From: Intrasporangium calvum
GTDB lineage: Bacteria; Actinomycetota; Actinomycetes; Actinomycetales; Dermatophilaceae
NCBI RefSeq assembly: GCF_028446585.1
Contig: NZ_JAPFQL010000012.1
Location: 18,688-82,687, forward strand
Direction: 5' to 3'
Length of the DNA stretch: 64,000 bases
A program made the position numbers and the translations under genes. The notes under the pieces are model-generated. The model saw only the letters and a program-made list of their open reading frames with translations, was not told where the DNA came from and made no database searches. Shown here piece after piece: positions 16,442 to 25,006 of this stretch (positions are counted from its first letter, which is position 1; each line of letters begins with the position of its first letter).

Positions 16442-17536
16442 TCACGGAATGCTTCCCTGGAATCGTGCCATGCGGTACTGCACGGGCCACTCAAGGAATC
16501 CGCCGAGCTCTGCGGCCGCTCGCAACGCGAAGGATGGCTCCCTCAGGAACTGTCGTGCCGCGAAGATGACGTCTGCGGCCTCATCCACCAGGGCTGTCTC
16601 CGCCTGTTGCGGCGAGGTGATCAGCCCGGCAGCGCCTACTGGCAGTGACGTTGCCCTGCGGATCTCTCGTGCGAGGGGCAGCTGATACCCGGGCCCCACG
16701 GCTATCTCCTGGCGGTGGTCGTTACCTGCCGAGGACACGGAGATGAAGTCAATCCCCCTCTGCTCAAGTTCCCCTGCGAGGCGGACCGTATCGGCCAGGG
16801 ACCATCCTCCCTCGACCCAGTCGGTGGCCGAAACCCTGATCAAGAGGGGCATCGCGGCGGGGATGACGGCGCGGACGGCGTCCACGATCTCGCAGGTCAG
16901 TCTGATCCGGTTCTCGAACGATCCGCCGTAGTGATCGGTCCGTTCATTGGACAGCGGCGACATGAACTGGTGCTGGAGGTACCCGTGGGCAGCGTGGATC
17001 TCGACAGCGTCGAAGCCGGCAGCAGTCGCCCGGGCAGCGGCCGCCGCAAAGTCCGCCACTACGATGCCGATCTCGGCAGTGGTCAGCTCGCGTGGCGCGG
17101 GGAGGCGACCATAAGGGATGGGCGAGGGCCCAACGGTTGGCCACCCGCCCTCTTCGAACGGCAGCGCGCCACGACCTTCACTCGGCGTGCGCGTCGACGC
17201 CTTGCGTCCGGCGTGTGCAAGCTGCACTGCCATTGGGACTCCCTGACCATGGGAGAAGTCGACGATGGATGCCCACTCGTCGGCTTGCTGATCCGTCCAG
17301 ATCCCAGTGTCACCGCTGCTGATGCGGCCGACCGGCGAGACGGCCGTGGCCTCAGTGATCACCAAGCCAGCGCGTCCGATGGCGAAGGAGCCCAGATGGA
17401 CGTGGTGCCATGGCGCCGGCACGCCCTCAGAAGCCGAGTACTGGCACATGGCCGCCACCCAGAGACGATGCGGGACCCGTAGCCCGCGGAGGTCAATGGG
17501 TTGGAAGAGGCGGGGATCAGCCGTGGTCTTTGACAC
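16442..17536 (-). CDS. Old-yellow-enzyme-type NADH:flavin oxidoreductase (YqjM-like)
   Basis: A 364-residue FMN barrel. The YqjM-class cysteine lies in AAMCQYSA, with HHVHLGSFAIGRAGLV, HAAHGYLQHQFMSPLSNERT and the FMN-phosphate region near the C-terminus (GAAGLI). It reduces activated C=C bonds with NAD(P)H and could act as an enoyl- or dienoyl-CoA reductase here. GTG 17536 is preferred because AAGGAG lies seven bases upstream, while the ATG at 17611 adds a Ser/Pro leader absent from the family. A 111-bp gap separates it from the B12-subunit gene, but strand and context keep it in the operon. Confidence 0.88.
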   Translation of the reverse strand: MSKTTADPRLFQPIDLRGLRVPHRLWVAAMCQYSASEGVPAPWHHVHLGSFAIGRAGLVITEATAVSPVGRISSGDTGIWTDQQADEWASIVDFSHGQGVPMAVQLAHAGRKASTRTPSEGRGALPFEEGGWPTVGPSPIPYGRLPAPRELTTAEIGIVVADFAAAAARATAAGFDAVEIHAAHGYLQHQFMSPLSNERTDHYGGSFENRIRLTCEIVDAVRAVIPAAMPLLIRVSATDWVEGGWSLADTVRLAGELEQRGIDFISVSSAGNDHRQEIAVGPGYQLPLAREIRRATSLPVGAAGLITSPQQAETALVDEAADVIFAARQFLREPSFALRAAAELGGFLEWPVQYRMARFQGSIP

Positions 17537-17647
17537 TGGAGAACTCCTTGAAGAAGTCAGGATTGGCACCGCGGGGCTAGACGATCCAGGCACCAGCGGT
17601 GTTACTTGCACGCCCTCTCGTGGTCCGCTGGTTCCAAGCCCTTCGCT

Positions 17648-18052
17648 CTAGCTGAAATGCTCAATGGCCCACTCGACGATCTCCCTCGTCGACGCACCAG
17701 GTGTAAAGACGCGCGCGACACCCATGCGCTCGAGTTCCCGCACGTCCTCATCCGGAATGATCCCTCCGCCGAAGACGACGACGTCCTCCGCAGTCTGGGC
17801 CTTGAGCAGCTCGAGAACACGAGGGAAGAGAGTCATGTGCGCTCCCGACAGAACCGAGAGCCCGATGCCTTGAGCGTCTTCCTGGAGTGCCGCGGTGACG
17901 ATCTCCTCAGGCGTCTGATGCAGACCTGTGTAGATGACCTCAAAACCCGCGTCGCGTAGGGCTCGCGAAACGACTTTGGCTCCGCGGTCATGACCGTCCA
18001 AGCCAGGCTTGGCCACGATCACCCTCACCGGCGCCCTTGTGCCCAGTGCCAT
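17648..18052 (-). CDS. Cobalamin-binding small subunit of acyl-CoA mutase
   Basis: A 134-residue stand-alone B12-binding domain with the base-off/His-on signature [10 protein letters not shown] (DxHxxG), then LSVLSGAH and FGGGIIP. This matches the C-terminal domain of methylmalonyl-CoA mutase and the small subunits IcmB/HcmB/MeaA-type. It should pair with the large subunit at 25007-26578, which lacks this domain. Its ATG shares one base with the thiolase stop (TGATG), so translation is coupled. It and its large subunit are on opposite strands 7 kb apart, an unusual split arrangement within one island. Confidence 0.92.
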   Translation of the reverse strand: MALGTRAPVRVIVAKPGLDGHDRGAKVVSRALRDAGFEVIYTGLHQTPEEIVTAALQEDAQGIGLSVLSGAHMTLFPRVLELLKAQTAEDVVVFGGGIIPDEDVRELERMGVARVFTPGASTREIVEWAIEHFS

Positions 18053-19314
18053 CAGCGAAGCCTCTCGAGAATCATTGCCATGCCTTGTCCGCCTCCGACA
18101 CACATGGTCACCAGGCCCAGCTCGCGATCCAAGGTCCGCAGTCCATTGAGCATGGTGGTGATCAGACGCGCACCCGTCATTCCGAACGGGTGGCCGACGG
18201 CTATGGAGCCGCCGAAGACATTGAGACGCTCGAGCGGAACGCCCAGATCGCGTGCGCTGGGAATCACCTGAGCGGCGAAAGCCTCATTGATCTCCACCAG
18301 GTCGATGTCTTGCATGGTCATCGACGCGTTGGCCAGGGCGCGTCGGGAGGCCCCGACCGGCCCGAGGCCCATGATCTCCGGTGAAAGCGCCGACACGCCT
18401 GTGGCCACAATGCGAGCAAGTGGCGTTATGCCTAGTTCCCTGGCTCGGACGTCGGAGACGATTATGAGTGCGGCCGCACCGTCGTTGAGTGGGCAGGCAT
18501 TCCCTGCCGTAACCGTTCCATCGGGGCGGAAGACAGGCTCCAACGCAGCCAGCTTCTCAAGGCTCGTTCCGGCCCGGATCCCATCATCGGCAACACAACG
18601 TGTCCCGTCCGGGAGCGTGATCGGCGTGATCTCGCGGTCCCAGAAGCCCTCATCGCGTGCACGTTCCGCGGCGTTCTGGCTCCTGCACGCGAACTCGTCC
18701 TGCTCTTCTCGACTGATACCTCGCAGTTCCGCCACGTTCTCGGCCGTCTCGCCCATGGAGATGTAGACATCGGGCACTCGGCCCTGACTGCGGGGATCCG
18801 ACCAGGGACGATAATCGCCCGCACTACGGTCCTGCGTGCGTTGTCGAGCTTCGGCGAAGTGAGGATTGCGCCACTGTTCGACGGCCTGCTGCATCTGTGG
18901 CAGGTCGGCCAAACCGGCCGGCGGCCGGTCGCTGGTGCCGAGTTGGTAGGAGCTGACACTCTCCACCCCAGCGGAAATGAAGGCGTGGCCCTCACCCGCC
19001 CGTATCGCGTGCATCGCCATGCGCGCGGTCTGCACGGATGAGGCGCAGTACCTGTTCACGGTCGTCCCGCCGACGTCATCGAGGCCGGCCAGCACGGCCA
19101 CCCGACGCGCCATGTTGAAACCCTGCTGGCCGCCGGGGAGCCCGCAGCCCAGCATCAGGTCGTCCATCTGCGCGGCATCGAGCATGGGCACTTGGCCCAA
19201 TGCTGCTTGGACCACCTGAGTCGCCAGATCGTCGGGGCGGACGTCCCTGAGCGACCCCTTCACGGCGCGCCCGATGGGCGACCGGACTGCTGCTGCAATG
19301 ACGGCTTCTGGCAT
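18052..19314 (-). CDS. Thiolase (acetyl-CoA C-acyltransferase)
   Basis: A 420-residue degradative-type thiolase. The nucleophile Cys is in NRYCASS, His in GHPFGMTG and the second Cys in CVGGGQG, so all catalytic residues are present. NEAFAAQ is also intact. It is slightly longer than the 390-400 norm because of an insertion around residues 130-175, close to FadA/SCP2-type enzymes. It cleaves a 3-ketoacyl-CoA with CoA. It sits between the AtuA pair and the B12 subunit in the leftward operon. A second, differently built thiolase is at 21065, suggesting two cleavage steps. Confidence 0.92.
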   Translation of the reverse strand: MPEAVIAAAVRSPIGRAVKGSLRDVRPDDLATQVVQAALGQVPMLDAAQMDDLMLGCGLPGGQQGFNMARRVAVLAGLDDVGGTTVNRYCASSVQTARMAMHAIRAGEGHAFISAGVESVSSYQLGTSDRPPAGLADLPQMQQAVEQWRNPHFAEARQRTQDRSAGDYRPWSDPRSQGRVPDVYISMGETAENVAELRGISREEQDEFACRSQNAAERARDEGFWDREITPITLPDGTRCVADDGIRAGTSLEKLAALEPVFRPDGTVTAGNACPLNDGAAALIIVSDVRARELGITPLARIVATGVSALSPEIMGLGPVGASRRALANASMTMQDIDLVEINEAFAAQVIPSARDLGVPLERLNVFGGSIAVGHPFGMTGARLITTMLNGLRTLDRELGLVTMCVGGGQGMAMILERLR

Positions 19315-19344
19315 GGCTGTCCTTTGGCTGGGTAGGTCGGCGTA

Positions 19345-19653
19345 TCAGTCGATCGGCATGCGAAGAAGGGCCGTGGACATCGCCTTGCCGGTCTGGTCGA
19401 ACCGCACGGTCCGGGTGGCACCTCCCCCAAGCGCCTGTCGGCAAAGCACGTTGAAGCCATGGATGTTCGGCATGGGATACACCGTCACCTCACCCTTGAC
19501 CCAGTCCCCAAAGTGCCGCTTGACCCGTTCGGGGGTGAGCAGCTCAAGCAGTTCGCGGTAGCTGCCCTCGTCCTTTGCCAGGACGCCTATGTTCGACACG
19601 TCCCCCTTGTCGCCAGAACGGGCGTAGGCAATGTCAGCGAGAATTCGTCCCAT
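19345..19653 (-). CDS. AtuA-associated ferredoxin-fold-like small protein
   Basis: A 102-residue protein starting MGRILADIAYARSGDKGDVS. This matches the small domain that follows AtuA, either fused or as a separate gene, in acyclic terpene/leucine catabolic clusters. Function is unknown; the fixed pairing suggests a heteromeric complex. Its ATG lies ten bases after the AtuA stop. The longer open frame to 19773 is rejected because it is Arg/Ser-rich and lies inside AtuA. It is the normal size for the separate form. Confidence 0.8.
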   Translation of the reverse strand: MGRILADIAYARSGDKGDVSNIGVLAKDEGSYRELLELLTPERVKRHFGDWVKGEVTVYPMPNIHGFNVLCRQALGGGATRTVRFDQTGKAMSTALLRMPID

Positions 19654-19663
19654 CGTGTGGCTC

Positions 19664-21022
19664 CTAGACCGTGAGGATCTCGACGTCGACCTGAACTTCC
19701 GAACGCGGGATGAGCGTGGGCCAGAGGCCGATGACCGGCCGCGGCCGCCCAGGGGGAAGGATCGCCGATCCAACGCCTCCCAACGTCCAAAGATGGAGGG
19801 CCTCGCGGCGCACGATGTCCGCTTCTTCCCGGGTGGCGCAACGCGCCGCTATCCGTAGCCCCACCTCGTTGGGCTCGCACTGCAGAGCCGGCGCGACGGG
19901 GCCGTGGAGCGTGTTCATCCCGAGGTACTCGAACGCGATGTCGAGCGGCTTCACGCCCAGACTGTCGAGTCGTCTCCGGACGATCTCGGCGCCCTTCTCA
20001 GCCTTCTCGCGGGCGTCCGGCCAAGAGAACATGGCGATCGCTTCGCCGATCCAACCGTCCATGTACCCGATGCAGACCTTCAGCGTCTCAGGCCGTTCGA
20101 TCCCTGTCATACCGGTCGCGCGCACCTTGTCCGGACCCACCTGCTCGAAGTGCGGCTTGGTGAAGTCCGCGATTCCGTCGGGCATCAGGTAGCGCGCGGG
20201 GTCGGAGATCTCGTAGACCAGCTGCTCCTTCAGGGTCATCTCCGTGACCAATCCGCCAGTCCCCTCGAGCTTGGAGAAGACTGCGGTTCCGTCCTCGGAC
20301 ACGTCGGCAAAGGGAAACCCGATGTTCCACGTTTCGCCGGCCTCTGACCAGAAGTTCGACAGGGAGCCAGTCATCAGGGCTGCACACTCCAGAAGGTGGC
20401 CGATGGTGACCGCCGCCCCGATCAGCTCGGGTTTGTCGAAGCCCCACTTGAACTCGTGCATCAGCGGGGCCACATACATGGCGTTGTCGCTCACGCGCCC
20501 AGCCACCACGACCTCAGCACCGGCGTCCAGGGCCTCCACCATTCCCTCAGCGCCGATGTAGGCGTTCGCGGCCACGATCTTGTCCTTGATGATGGCAAAA
20601 TCAGTGTCCCCGTTGTCCAGGTTCTCGAAGATGTGCCCTTCCGCATGCAGACGGAGCACCTGTTCCAGGACGTCGTCACCCGTGACGACCCCGACCTTCA
20701 TTCCGTCGAAGCCATTGCGCTTCGCGATCTCAACTACCTTCTTGGCTCCCGCGAGGGGATTCGCCCCGCCGGCGTCGGTCAGCATCCGAACCCCATTCTG
20801 ACGGGCAATGGGGAGGATCGCCTCAGTCCAGGGAATGATGTCTGCGATATAGCCGCTGTCGGGATCCTTGGCCCGCTGCCGCTGAAGGATTGCCAGGGTC
20901 AGTTCGGCCAAGTGGTCGAAGGCGATGTAGTCGAGCTTGCCATCACGGGCGAGATCGATTGCGGGCTCGAGGACATCGCCCCAGTAGGCGGATCCTGAGC
21001 CGATGCGGACTGTTCTGCTCAT
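19664..21022 (-). CDS. AtuA family protein (DUF1446)
   Basis: A 452-residue protein opening with RIGSGSAYWGDVLEPAIDLA and containing LTDAGGANPL and VVAGRVSDNA, characteristic of the acyclic terpene utilisation AtuA family. In Pseudomonas, atuA belongs to the citronellol/geraniol cluster with geranyl-CoA carboxylase, but its reaction is not established. Here it likewise accompanies a biotin-dependent acyl-CoA carboxylase, dehydrogenase and crotonase, which hints at an isoprenoid or methyl-branched substrate (inference). Its partner gene starts ten bases downstream. The ATG at 21022 is the only good start. Confidence 0.82.
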   Translation of the reverse strand: MSRTVRIGSGSAYWGDVLEPAIDLARDGKLDYIAFDHLAELTLAILQRQRAKDPDSGYIADIIPWTEAILPIARQNGVRMLTDAGGANPLAGAKKVVEIAKRNGFDGMKVGVVTGDDVLEQVLRLHAEGHIFENLDNGDTDFAIIKDKIVAANAYIGAEGMVEALDAGAEVVVAGRVSDNAMYVAPLMHEFKWGFDKPELIGAAVTIGHLLECAALMTGSLSNFWSEAGETWNIGFPFADVSEDGTAVFSKLEGTGGLVTEMTLKEQLVYEISDPARYLMPDGIADFTKPHFEQVGPDKVRATGMTGIERPETLKVCIGYMDGWIGEAIAMFSWPDAREKAEKGAEIVRRRLDSLGVKPLDIAFEYLGMNTLHGPVAPALQCEPNEVGLRIAARCATREEADIVRREALHLWTLGGVGSAILPPGRPRPVIGLWPTLIPRSEVQVDVEILTV

Positions 21023-21064
21023 GGGATGAACTGACTTTCTCGAGTAGTTGTTGGGCTTGGCCGG

Positions 21065-22282
21065 TCAGGCGCCGACCCGGACGACGACGCCCTCGGCCTC
21101 TCCAATTCCTCCGCAGATGCCGACCACGCCGTAGTAGGGCCGCGAGGGGTCAGCTGCATATCGGCGACGCAGTTCGTACATGGCAGTCATGACGAGCCGG
21201 GCGGCCGTGGCGCCAGTGGGGTGACCGATGGCGATCGCTCCGCCGTTGACGTTGATCCGCTCTCGGAGCTTCTCCGCCGCAGCCTCATCGTGACCGGCAA
21301 GAATGTGCGAGCTGACCAATGGGACTGCGGCAAATGCTTCATTGATCTCGATGACGTCCATGTCGTCGAGAGTCAGACCAGTCTTCTTCAGCGCCATACG
21401 GATCGCTTCAGCGGGAATCGACGCGATCCGATCGGGGTGACCAGACGCCATGGACCACCCGTGCAACGTAGCCAGGGGCGTCATTCCGTGGGCCTCAGCG
21501 GTTCGGACCTTGGTCAGGAGCATGGCCGTTGCGCCAGTGCTCAGACCCGGTGCGTTGCCGGCAGTGACAGTCGGATTGCCGTAGATGGGCTTGAGCTTGG
21601 CGAGCTTCTCCACGGTGGTGTCCGGCCGCACGGCCTCGTCCTCTGCGAACGAGACCATGCCCTGGCGGCCCGCGTCGACGTCAATGGCAACGATCTCCTC
21701 GGCGAACTTGCCGGCATCCCGAGCCTCGATGTACCGGTGATGGCTCCGAGCAGCCCACACGTCCTGTTGCTCCCTGGTGATGCCGTACTCGACGGCCTCC
21801 TCGCCGGCTTGGACGGCTCGCGGGCGGCCAGTCATGGGGCACGCGATGACCAGCTGGTCCTTGAGGGTGATGTCGCCCAGCGAGTGGCCCCAGCGCTGCT
21901 GGGTGAGGAAGTACGGCGTGCGGCTCATGTTCTCGGCACCGCCCGCAATTGCGACGTCCGCGTCACCGACCCGTAGTGACCGGCTGGCCAGCGTAATGGC
22001 CGCCAACGAGGAACAGCAGGCGCGGTCGACCGTATAGGCCACCTTCTCGGGAGGAATGCCCGAGTCAACGAGGATCTGGCGGGCGATGGACCGGTCCGCA
22101 CCCGGAAGGTTCACCCCGAAAGCGACCTCGTCGACGCTACTCGGGTCGGCCCCGGCTCTGTCGAGCACATGCCTGACCACATGCGCCCCCAGCTGGGGAT
22201 GCGTAAGGTCTCGCAGGGTCCCCCCGAACTTGCCGAACGGCGTGCGGGCCGCAGCGATGACTGCAATGTCTTCTTGTTCCAT
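21065..22282 (-). CDS. Thiolase (acetyl-CoA acetyltransferase-like)
   Basis: A 405-residue thiolase with the nucleophile Cys in VDRACCSS (the usual N of NxxC is D), INEAFAAVP, GHPTGATA, and the second Cys in GICGGIGEAEG. The ATG at 22282 has AAGGA six bases upstream; the TTG two codons earlier is rejected. It is closer to biosynthetic/ketothiolase types than the thiolase at 18052. It may perform the terminal cleavage to acetyl- or propionyl-CoA. It is flanked by the CoA-transferase and AtuA genes in the same leftward run. Confidence 0.9.
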   Translation of the reverse strand: MEQEDIAVIAAARTPFGKFGGTLRDLTHPQLGAHVVRHVLDRAGADPSSVDEVAFGVNLPGADRSIARQILVDSGIPPEKVAYTVDRACCSSLAAITLASRSLRVGDADVAIAGGAENMSRTPYFLTQQRWGHSLGDITLKDQLVIACPMTGRPRAVQAGEEAVEYGITREQQDVWAARSHHRYIEARDAGKFAEEIVAIDVDAGRQGMVSFAEDEAVRPDTTVEKLAKLKPIYGNPTVTAGNAPGLSTGATAMLLTKVRTAEAHGMTPLATLHGWSMASGHPDRIASIPAEAIRMALKKTGLTLDDMDVIEINEAFAAVPLVSSHILAGHDEAAAEKLRERINVNGGAIAIGHPTGATAARLVMTAMYELRRRYAADPSRPYYGVVGICGGIGEAEGVVVRVGA

Positions 22283-22306
22283 AGTCAATCCTTGGGTGGC
22301 GTGGTG

Positions 22307-23524
22307 CTAGACGGCGCGCATGCTGCGCAGGTGCTCAATCTCGGTCGCGGCGAGGCCGAGCTCCGAGAGAATCTCGTCGGTGTGCTCCCCCAGCAGCGGC
22401 GCCGGCTCGACCCTGGGAGGGAGCGCGTCGGCGGACTTGACGACCGGACCAACGAGTCTCGCGGAGCCGATCACGGGGTCTGGGACGTCGATGAAGAGCT
22501 GGCGATCTGCCAGGTGCTCGCAGTTCAGAACCTCTTGGGCATCCTGGACTGGCCCGACGGGGAGTCCGCGCGACAGCAGTGCTTCGGTCACCTCCGCCGT
22601 CGTTCTGGCCTCCATCCACCCGCGGACCTGCGCACCGAGCTCACCCGACATGTTGGCCGCGCGTGCCGGCCCGGATGAGGTCTGGTCCGTTCCCACGAGG
22701 TCGGGCCGACCCATCGCGTCGCAGAACTTCGCCCAGTCGCGATCAGTCGCCACGACGAGCGCAATCCAGCCGTCGCTCGTCCGGAAGGGGCCCCAAGGAG
22801 CCATGTATGGCTCAACCCCCCGCTGCAGGACATGGCCGGTCAGGGAATAGGCAGTAACTGACCTCTCCGCGAGGGCGACCATGGAGTCGTACATCGAGAT
22901 GTCCAGGAAGGTGCCCCGCCCCGTTCGCTCGCGCTGGAAGAGTGCGACGGCGATCGCGTGCGCTGCATTCATCCCAGACACGACATCTCCGAGGGCAACG
23001 CCGAGCCACGTAGGTGGCCCTCCTGCTTGGCCACAGGTGTTCATCAGACCGCCCATCGCTTGCGCGACGATGTCGTACGCGGGTCGCTTGCTGTACTTGC
23101 CCGCGTATTCGGGGAGGCTCCCGAACCCGGAGATTGCGGCGTAGATCAGCCGTGGGTTGGCCGCCGACAGGACGTCATACCCAAGTCCCATCTCCTGTAG
23201 CAACCCAGGACGATAGTTCTCAACGAGAACATCTGCCTCGGACGCCAGGCGGCGGAAAATCTCACGGCCCTCCTCGGACTTCAAGTCCAAGGTGAGGCTG
23301 CGCTTGTTCCGGTTGAACCGCAAGAAGTAGCCACTTTGCTTCTCGCCGGCGTCGTTGGTGACCATCGGCGCCCCCCCACGCGCAGTGTCACCGCCGTCGG
23401 GGCGCTCGACCTTGATCACCTCGGCGCCTTGGTCAGCCAGCATCATCGTGCAGTACGGGCCCGCGACCTGGAGTTCGAAACTCAGGACCTTGATGCCGTC
23501 AAAGGGGCGTGGTTGGGCGGTCAC
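22307..23524 (-). CDS. Family III CoA-transferase (CaiB/BaiF)
   Basis: A 405-residue CoA-transferase with the catalytic Asp180 in ALGDVVSGM, matching formyl-CoA transferase Asp169. It also has the N-terminal FDGIKVLSFE and the family's interlocked-ring GTFLDISMYDSM region. It moves CoA between carboxylic acids, and could activate the pathway acid at the expense of a product CoA ester, complementing the AMP ligase. GTG 23524 overlaps the BioY stop by four bases. It is a normal length. Confidence 0.9.
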   Translation of the reverse strand: MTAQPRPFDGIKVLSFELQVAGPYCTMMLADQGAEVIKVERPDGGDTARGGAPMVTNDAGEKQSGYFLRFNRNKRSLTLDLKSEEGREIFRRLASEADVLVENYRPGLLQEMGLGYDVLSAANPRLIYAAISGFGSLPEYAGKYSKRPAYDIVAQAMGGLMNTCGQAGGPPTWLGVALGDVVSGMNAAHAIAVALFQRERTGRGTFLDISMYDSMVALAERSVTAYSLTGHVLQRGVEPYMAPWGPFRTSDGWIALVVATDRDWAKFCDAMGRPDLVGTDQTSSGPARAANMSGELGAQVRGWMEARTTAEVTEALLSRGLPVGPVQDAQEVLNCEHLADRQLFIDVPDPVIGSARLVGPVVKSADALPPRVEPAPLLGEHTDEILSELGLAATEIEHLRSMRAV

Positions 23525-24102
23525 ACTGGATCACTTCCTCTATTGACAAAGGCCCAGGCGCCCGGGAGGAGGCCTGCGGCCATCAGGATCTTCACGAAGT
23601 CGCCGATCAGGAAGGGCACTGCACCCATAAGAAGGGCGTCCACCCAAGAGGCCCCCGTAGCGAGAGCCAAGACAGGGACGCCAACGGCGTAGATGACCAG
23701 GCTGCCGACGATCATCAGCCCACACGCGGACCAGAAGCCCCGCCCGCCCCCCCGCGCCGACAACTGGCCCACGAACGCTGCGGCCAGGATGAAGCCGATG
23801 AGGTAGCCGAAGGTCGGGAGATGCAGACCGCTCGAGTTGTGCGCGAACCATGGGACACCCGCCGCCCCCAAGGCGACGTAGAGGCCCATCGAGAGGACCG
23901 CACGTCTGGTGCCCAAGGTCGCTCCGGCGAGGATCACCCCAAGCGTCTGCAAGGTGAAAGGCACCGGAGTCCCGGGGACCGGCAGTGCGACCTGGGCCAG
24001 CAGGCCCGTCAACGCCGCTCCCGCCACCACGAGTCCCGCTGTGCGCGAGCGTCCATGGGCCCATCGGTCGGACAGGACTCCGACAGCTTCGATGCTTGAC
24101 AT
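23521..24102 (-). CDS. bioY: BioY biotin transporter S component
   Basis: A 193-residue membrane protein with about six hydrophobic segments and the BioY core VPFTLQTLGVILAGATLG near residues 47-64, the standard biotin-pocket region. BioY binds biotin and imports it alone or with an ECF module; no EcfA or EcfT gene is nearby. It is the first gene of the long leftward catabolic operon and overlaps the CoA-transferase start by four bases. It therefore looks like a dedicated biotin supply for the acyl-CoA carboxylase (inference). The second ATG-like starts upstream are not needed. Confidence 0.9.
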   Translation of the reverse strand: MSSIEAVGVLSDRWAHGRSRTAGLVVAGAALTGLLAQVALPVPGTPVPFTLQTLGVILAGATLGTRRAVLSMGLYVALGAAGVPWFAHNSSGLHLPTFGYLIGFILAAAFVGQLSARGGGRGFWSACGLMIVGSLVIYAVGVPVLALATGASWVDALLMGAVPFLIGDFVKILMAAGLLPGAWAFVNRGSDPV

Positions 24103-24178
24103 GGTGCTTCCTTTCCGCCTCGCTGCGACCTACTATAACCATACGAACAATCGCACGCTAGCCTGATGAGGGGTCCAG
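24103..24178. promoter_or_regulatory. Divergent promoter region between bioY and the crotonase gene
   Basis: This 76-bp AT-richer gap must hold the start signals for both the 14-gene leftward run and the two-gene rightward operon. It contains TATAAC at 24134 and, at 24142-24161, TACGAACAATCGCACGCTAG. The latter shares 13 of 20 positions with the sequence at 7319-7338. It is a candidate common operator. Confidence 0.4.
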
Positions 24179-24994
24179 ATGAACGAACTACTGCATGTAC
24201 CGGACGGGGCGTTCTTCGACCTGGCGCTCAACGGCGCAGTCCTGGAGCTCTCCTTCAACCAACCGGAGCGGCGCAATCCCTTGGGCTACCGGACCGTCAC
24301 GGGGCTGGTCGACACACTCCGCCGTGCGGACCTGTCGGACGAGGTGCGCTGCGTGCTCATCTACGGGCAAGGTGGAGCGTTCACCGCCGGGGCCGATCTC
24401 GCGGAGTTCAGCAGCCAGCTGGATGGGAGTGCCTACGAGTTTCATGCCACTGGCGACGCCTGGGCGTCACTGCTCACCTTGATCCCGCGACTGAGCAAAC
24501 CGGTCGTGGTGGCGGCGCACGGTTACGCCATGGCGGGTGGTGTGGGGATTCTCGCCGTTGCGGATGTCGCTCTCGCTGCTGAGAAGACGACCTTCGCGAG
24601 CAGTGAGGTTCGCATTGGCCTCTTCCCGCTCATGATCCTTCCAGCCCTGAGCCAAGCAGTCGGTCCCCGAAGGGCGCGAGAGCTGGCACTGACAGGGCGC
24701 CGTTTCTCTGCTGACGAAGCCCTGCGAATCGGCCTCGTCCACGAGACAGTGGACGACGAAGTCCTCCTGGAGGCGGCACGGTCGCGTGCCACCGACCTGG
24801 CCGCGCTGGGGAAAGTCACGCTGGCGCTCGGAAAGGCATTCCTCCACGACATCGACGGCTTGCCCCGTGAGTCCGCCACACAGCTCGGCCGGGCGGTGCG
24901 CGGGGCCTTCATGACGAGCCCAGATTTTCAGGCGGGCGTCTCAGCCTTCCTGTCGAAGAGCACCGCCCCGGCAGTTGACCACGTCGAGAAGTGA
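24179..24994 (+). CDS. Enoyl-CoA hydratase/isomerase family protein
   Basis: A 271-residue crotonase. It keeps the oxyanion-hole segment GGAFTAGADLAEF and a Glu in FASSEVRIGLFP, matching the second catalytic Glu of rat hydratase. The first Glu motif (GGGCE) reads GGVGI. A one-Glu crotonase can be a hydratase of unusual substrates, an isomerase or a hydrolase, so the reaction is open. The ATG has GAGGGG upstream. It starts the rightward two-gene operon with the mutase large subunit 12 bp downstream. Confidence 0.85.
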   Translation: MNELLHVPDGAFFDLALNGAVLELSFNQPERRNPLGYRTVTGLVDTLRRADLSDEVRCVLIYGQGGAFTAGADLAEFSSQLDGSAYEFHATGDAWASLLTLIPRLSKPVVVAAHGYAMAGGVGILAVADVALAAEKTTFASSEVRIGLFPLMILPALSQAVGPRRARELALTGRRFSADEALRIGLVHETVDDEVLLEAARSRATDLAALGKVTLALGKAFLHDIDGLPRESATQLGRAVRGAFMTSPDFQAGVSAFLSKSTAPAVDHVEK

Positions 24995-25006
24995 GGAGCG
25001 TCCCAG

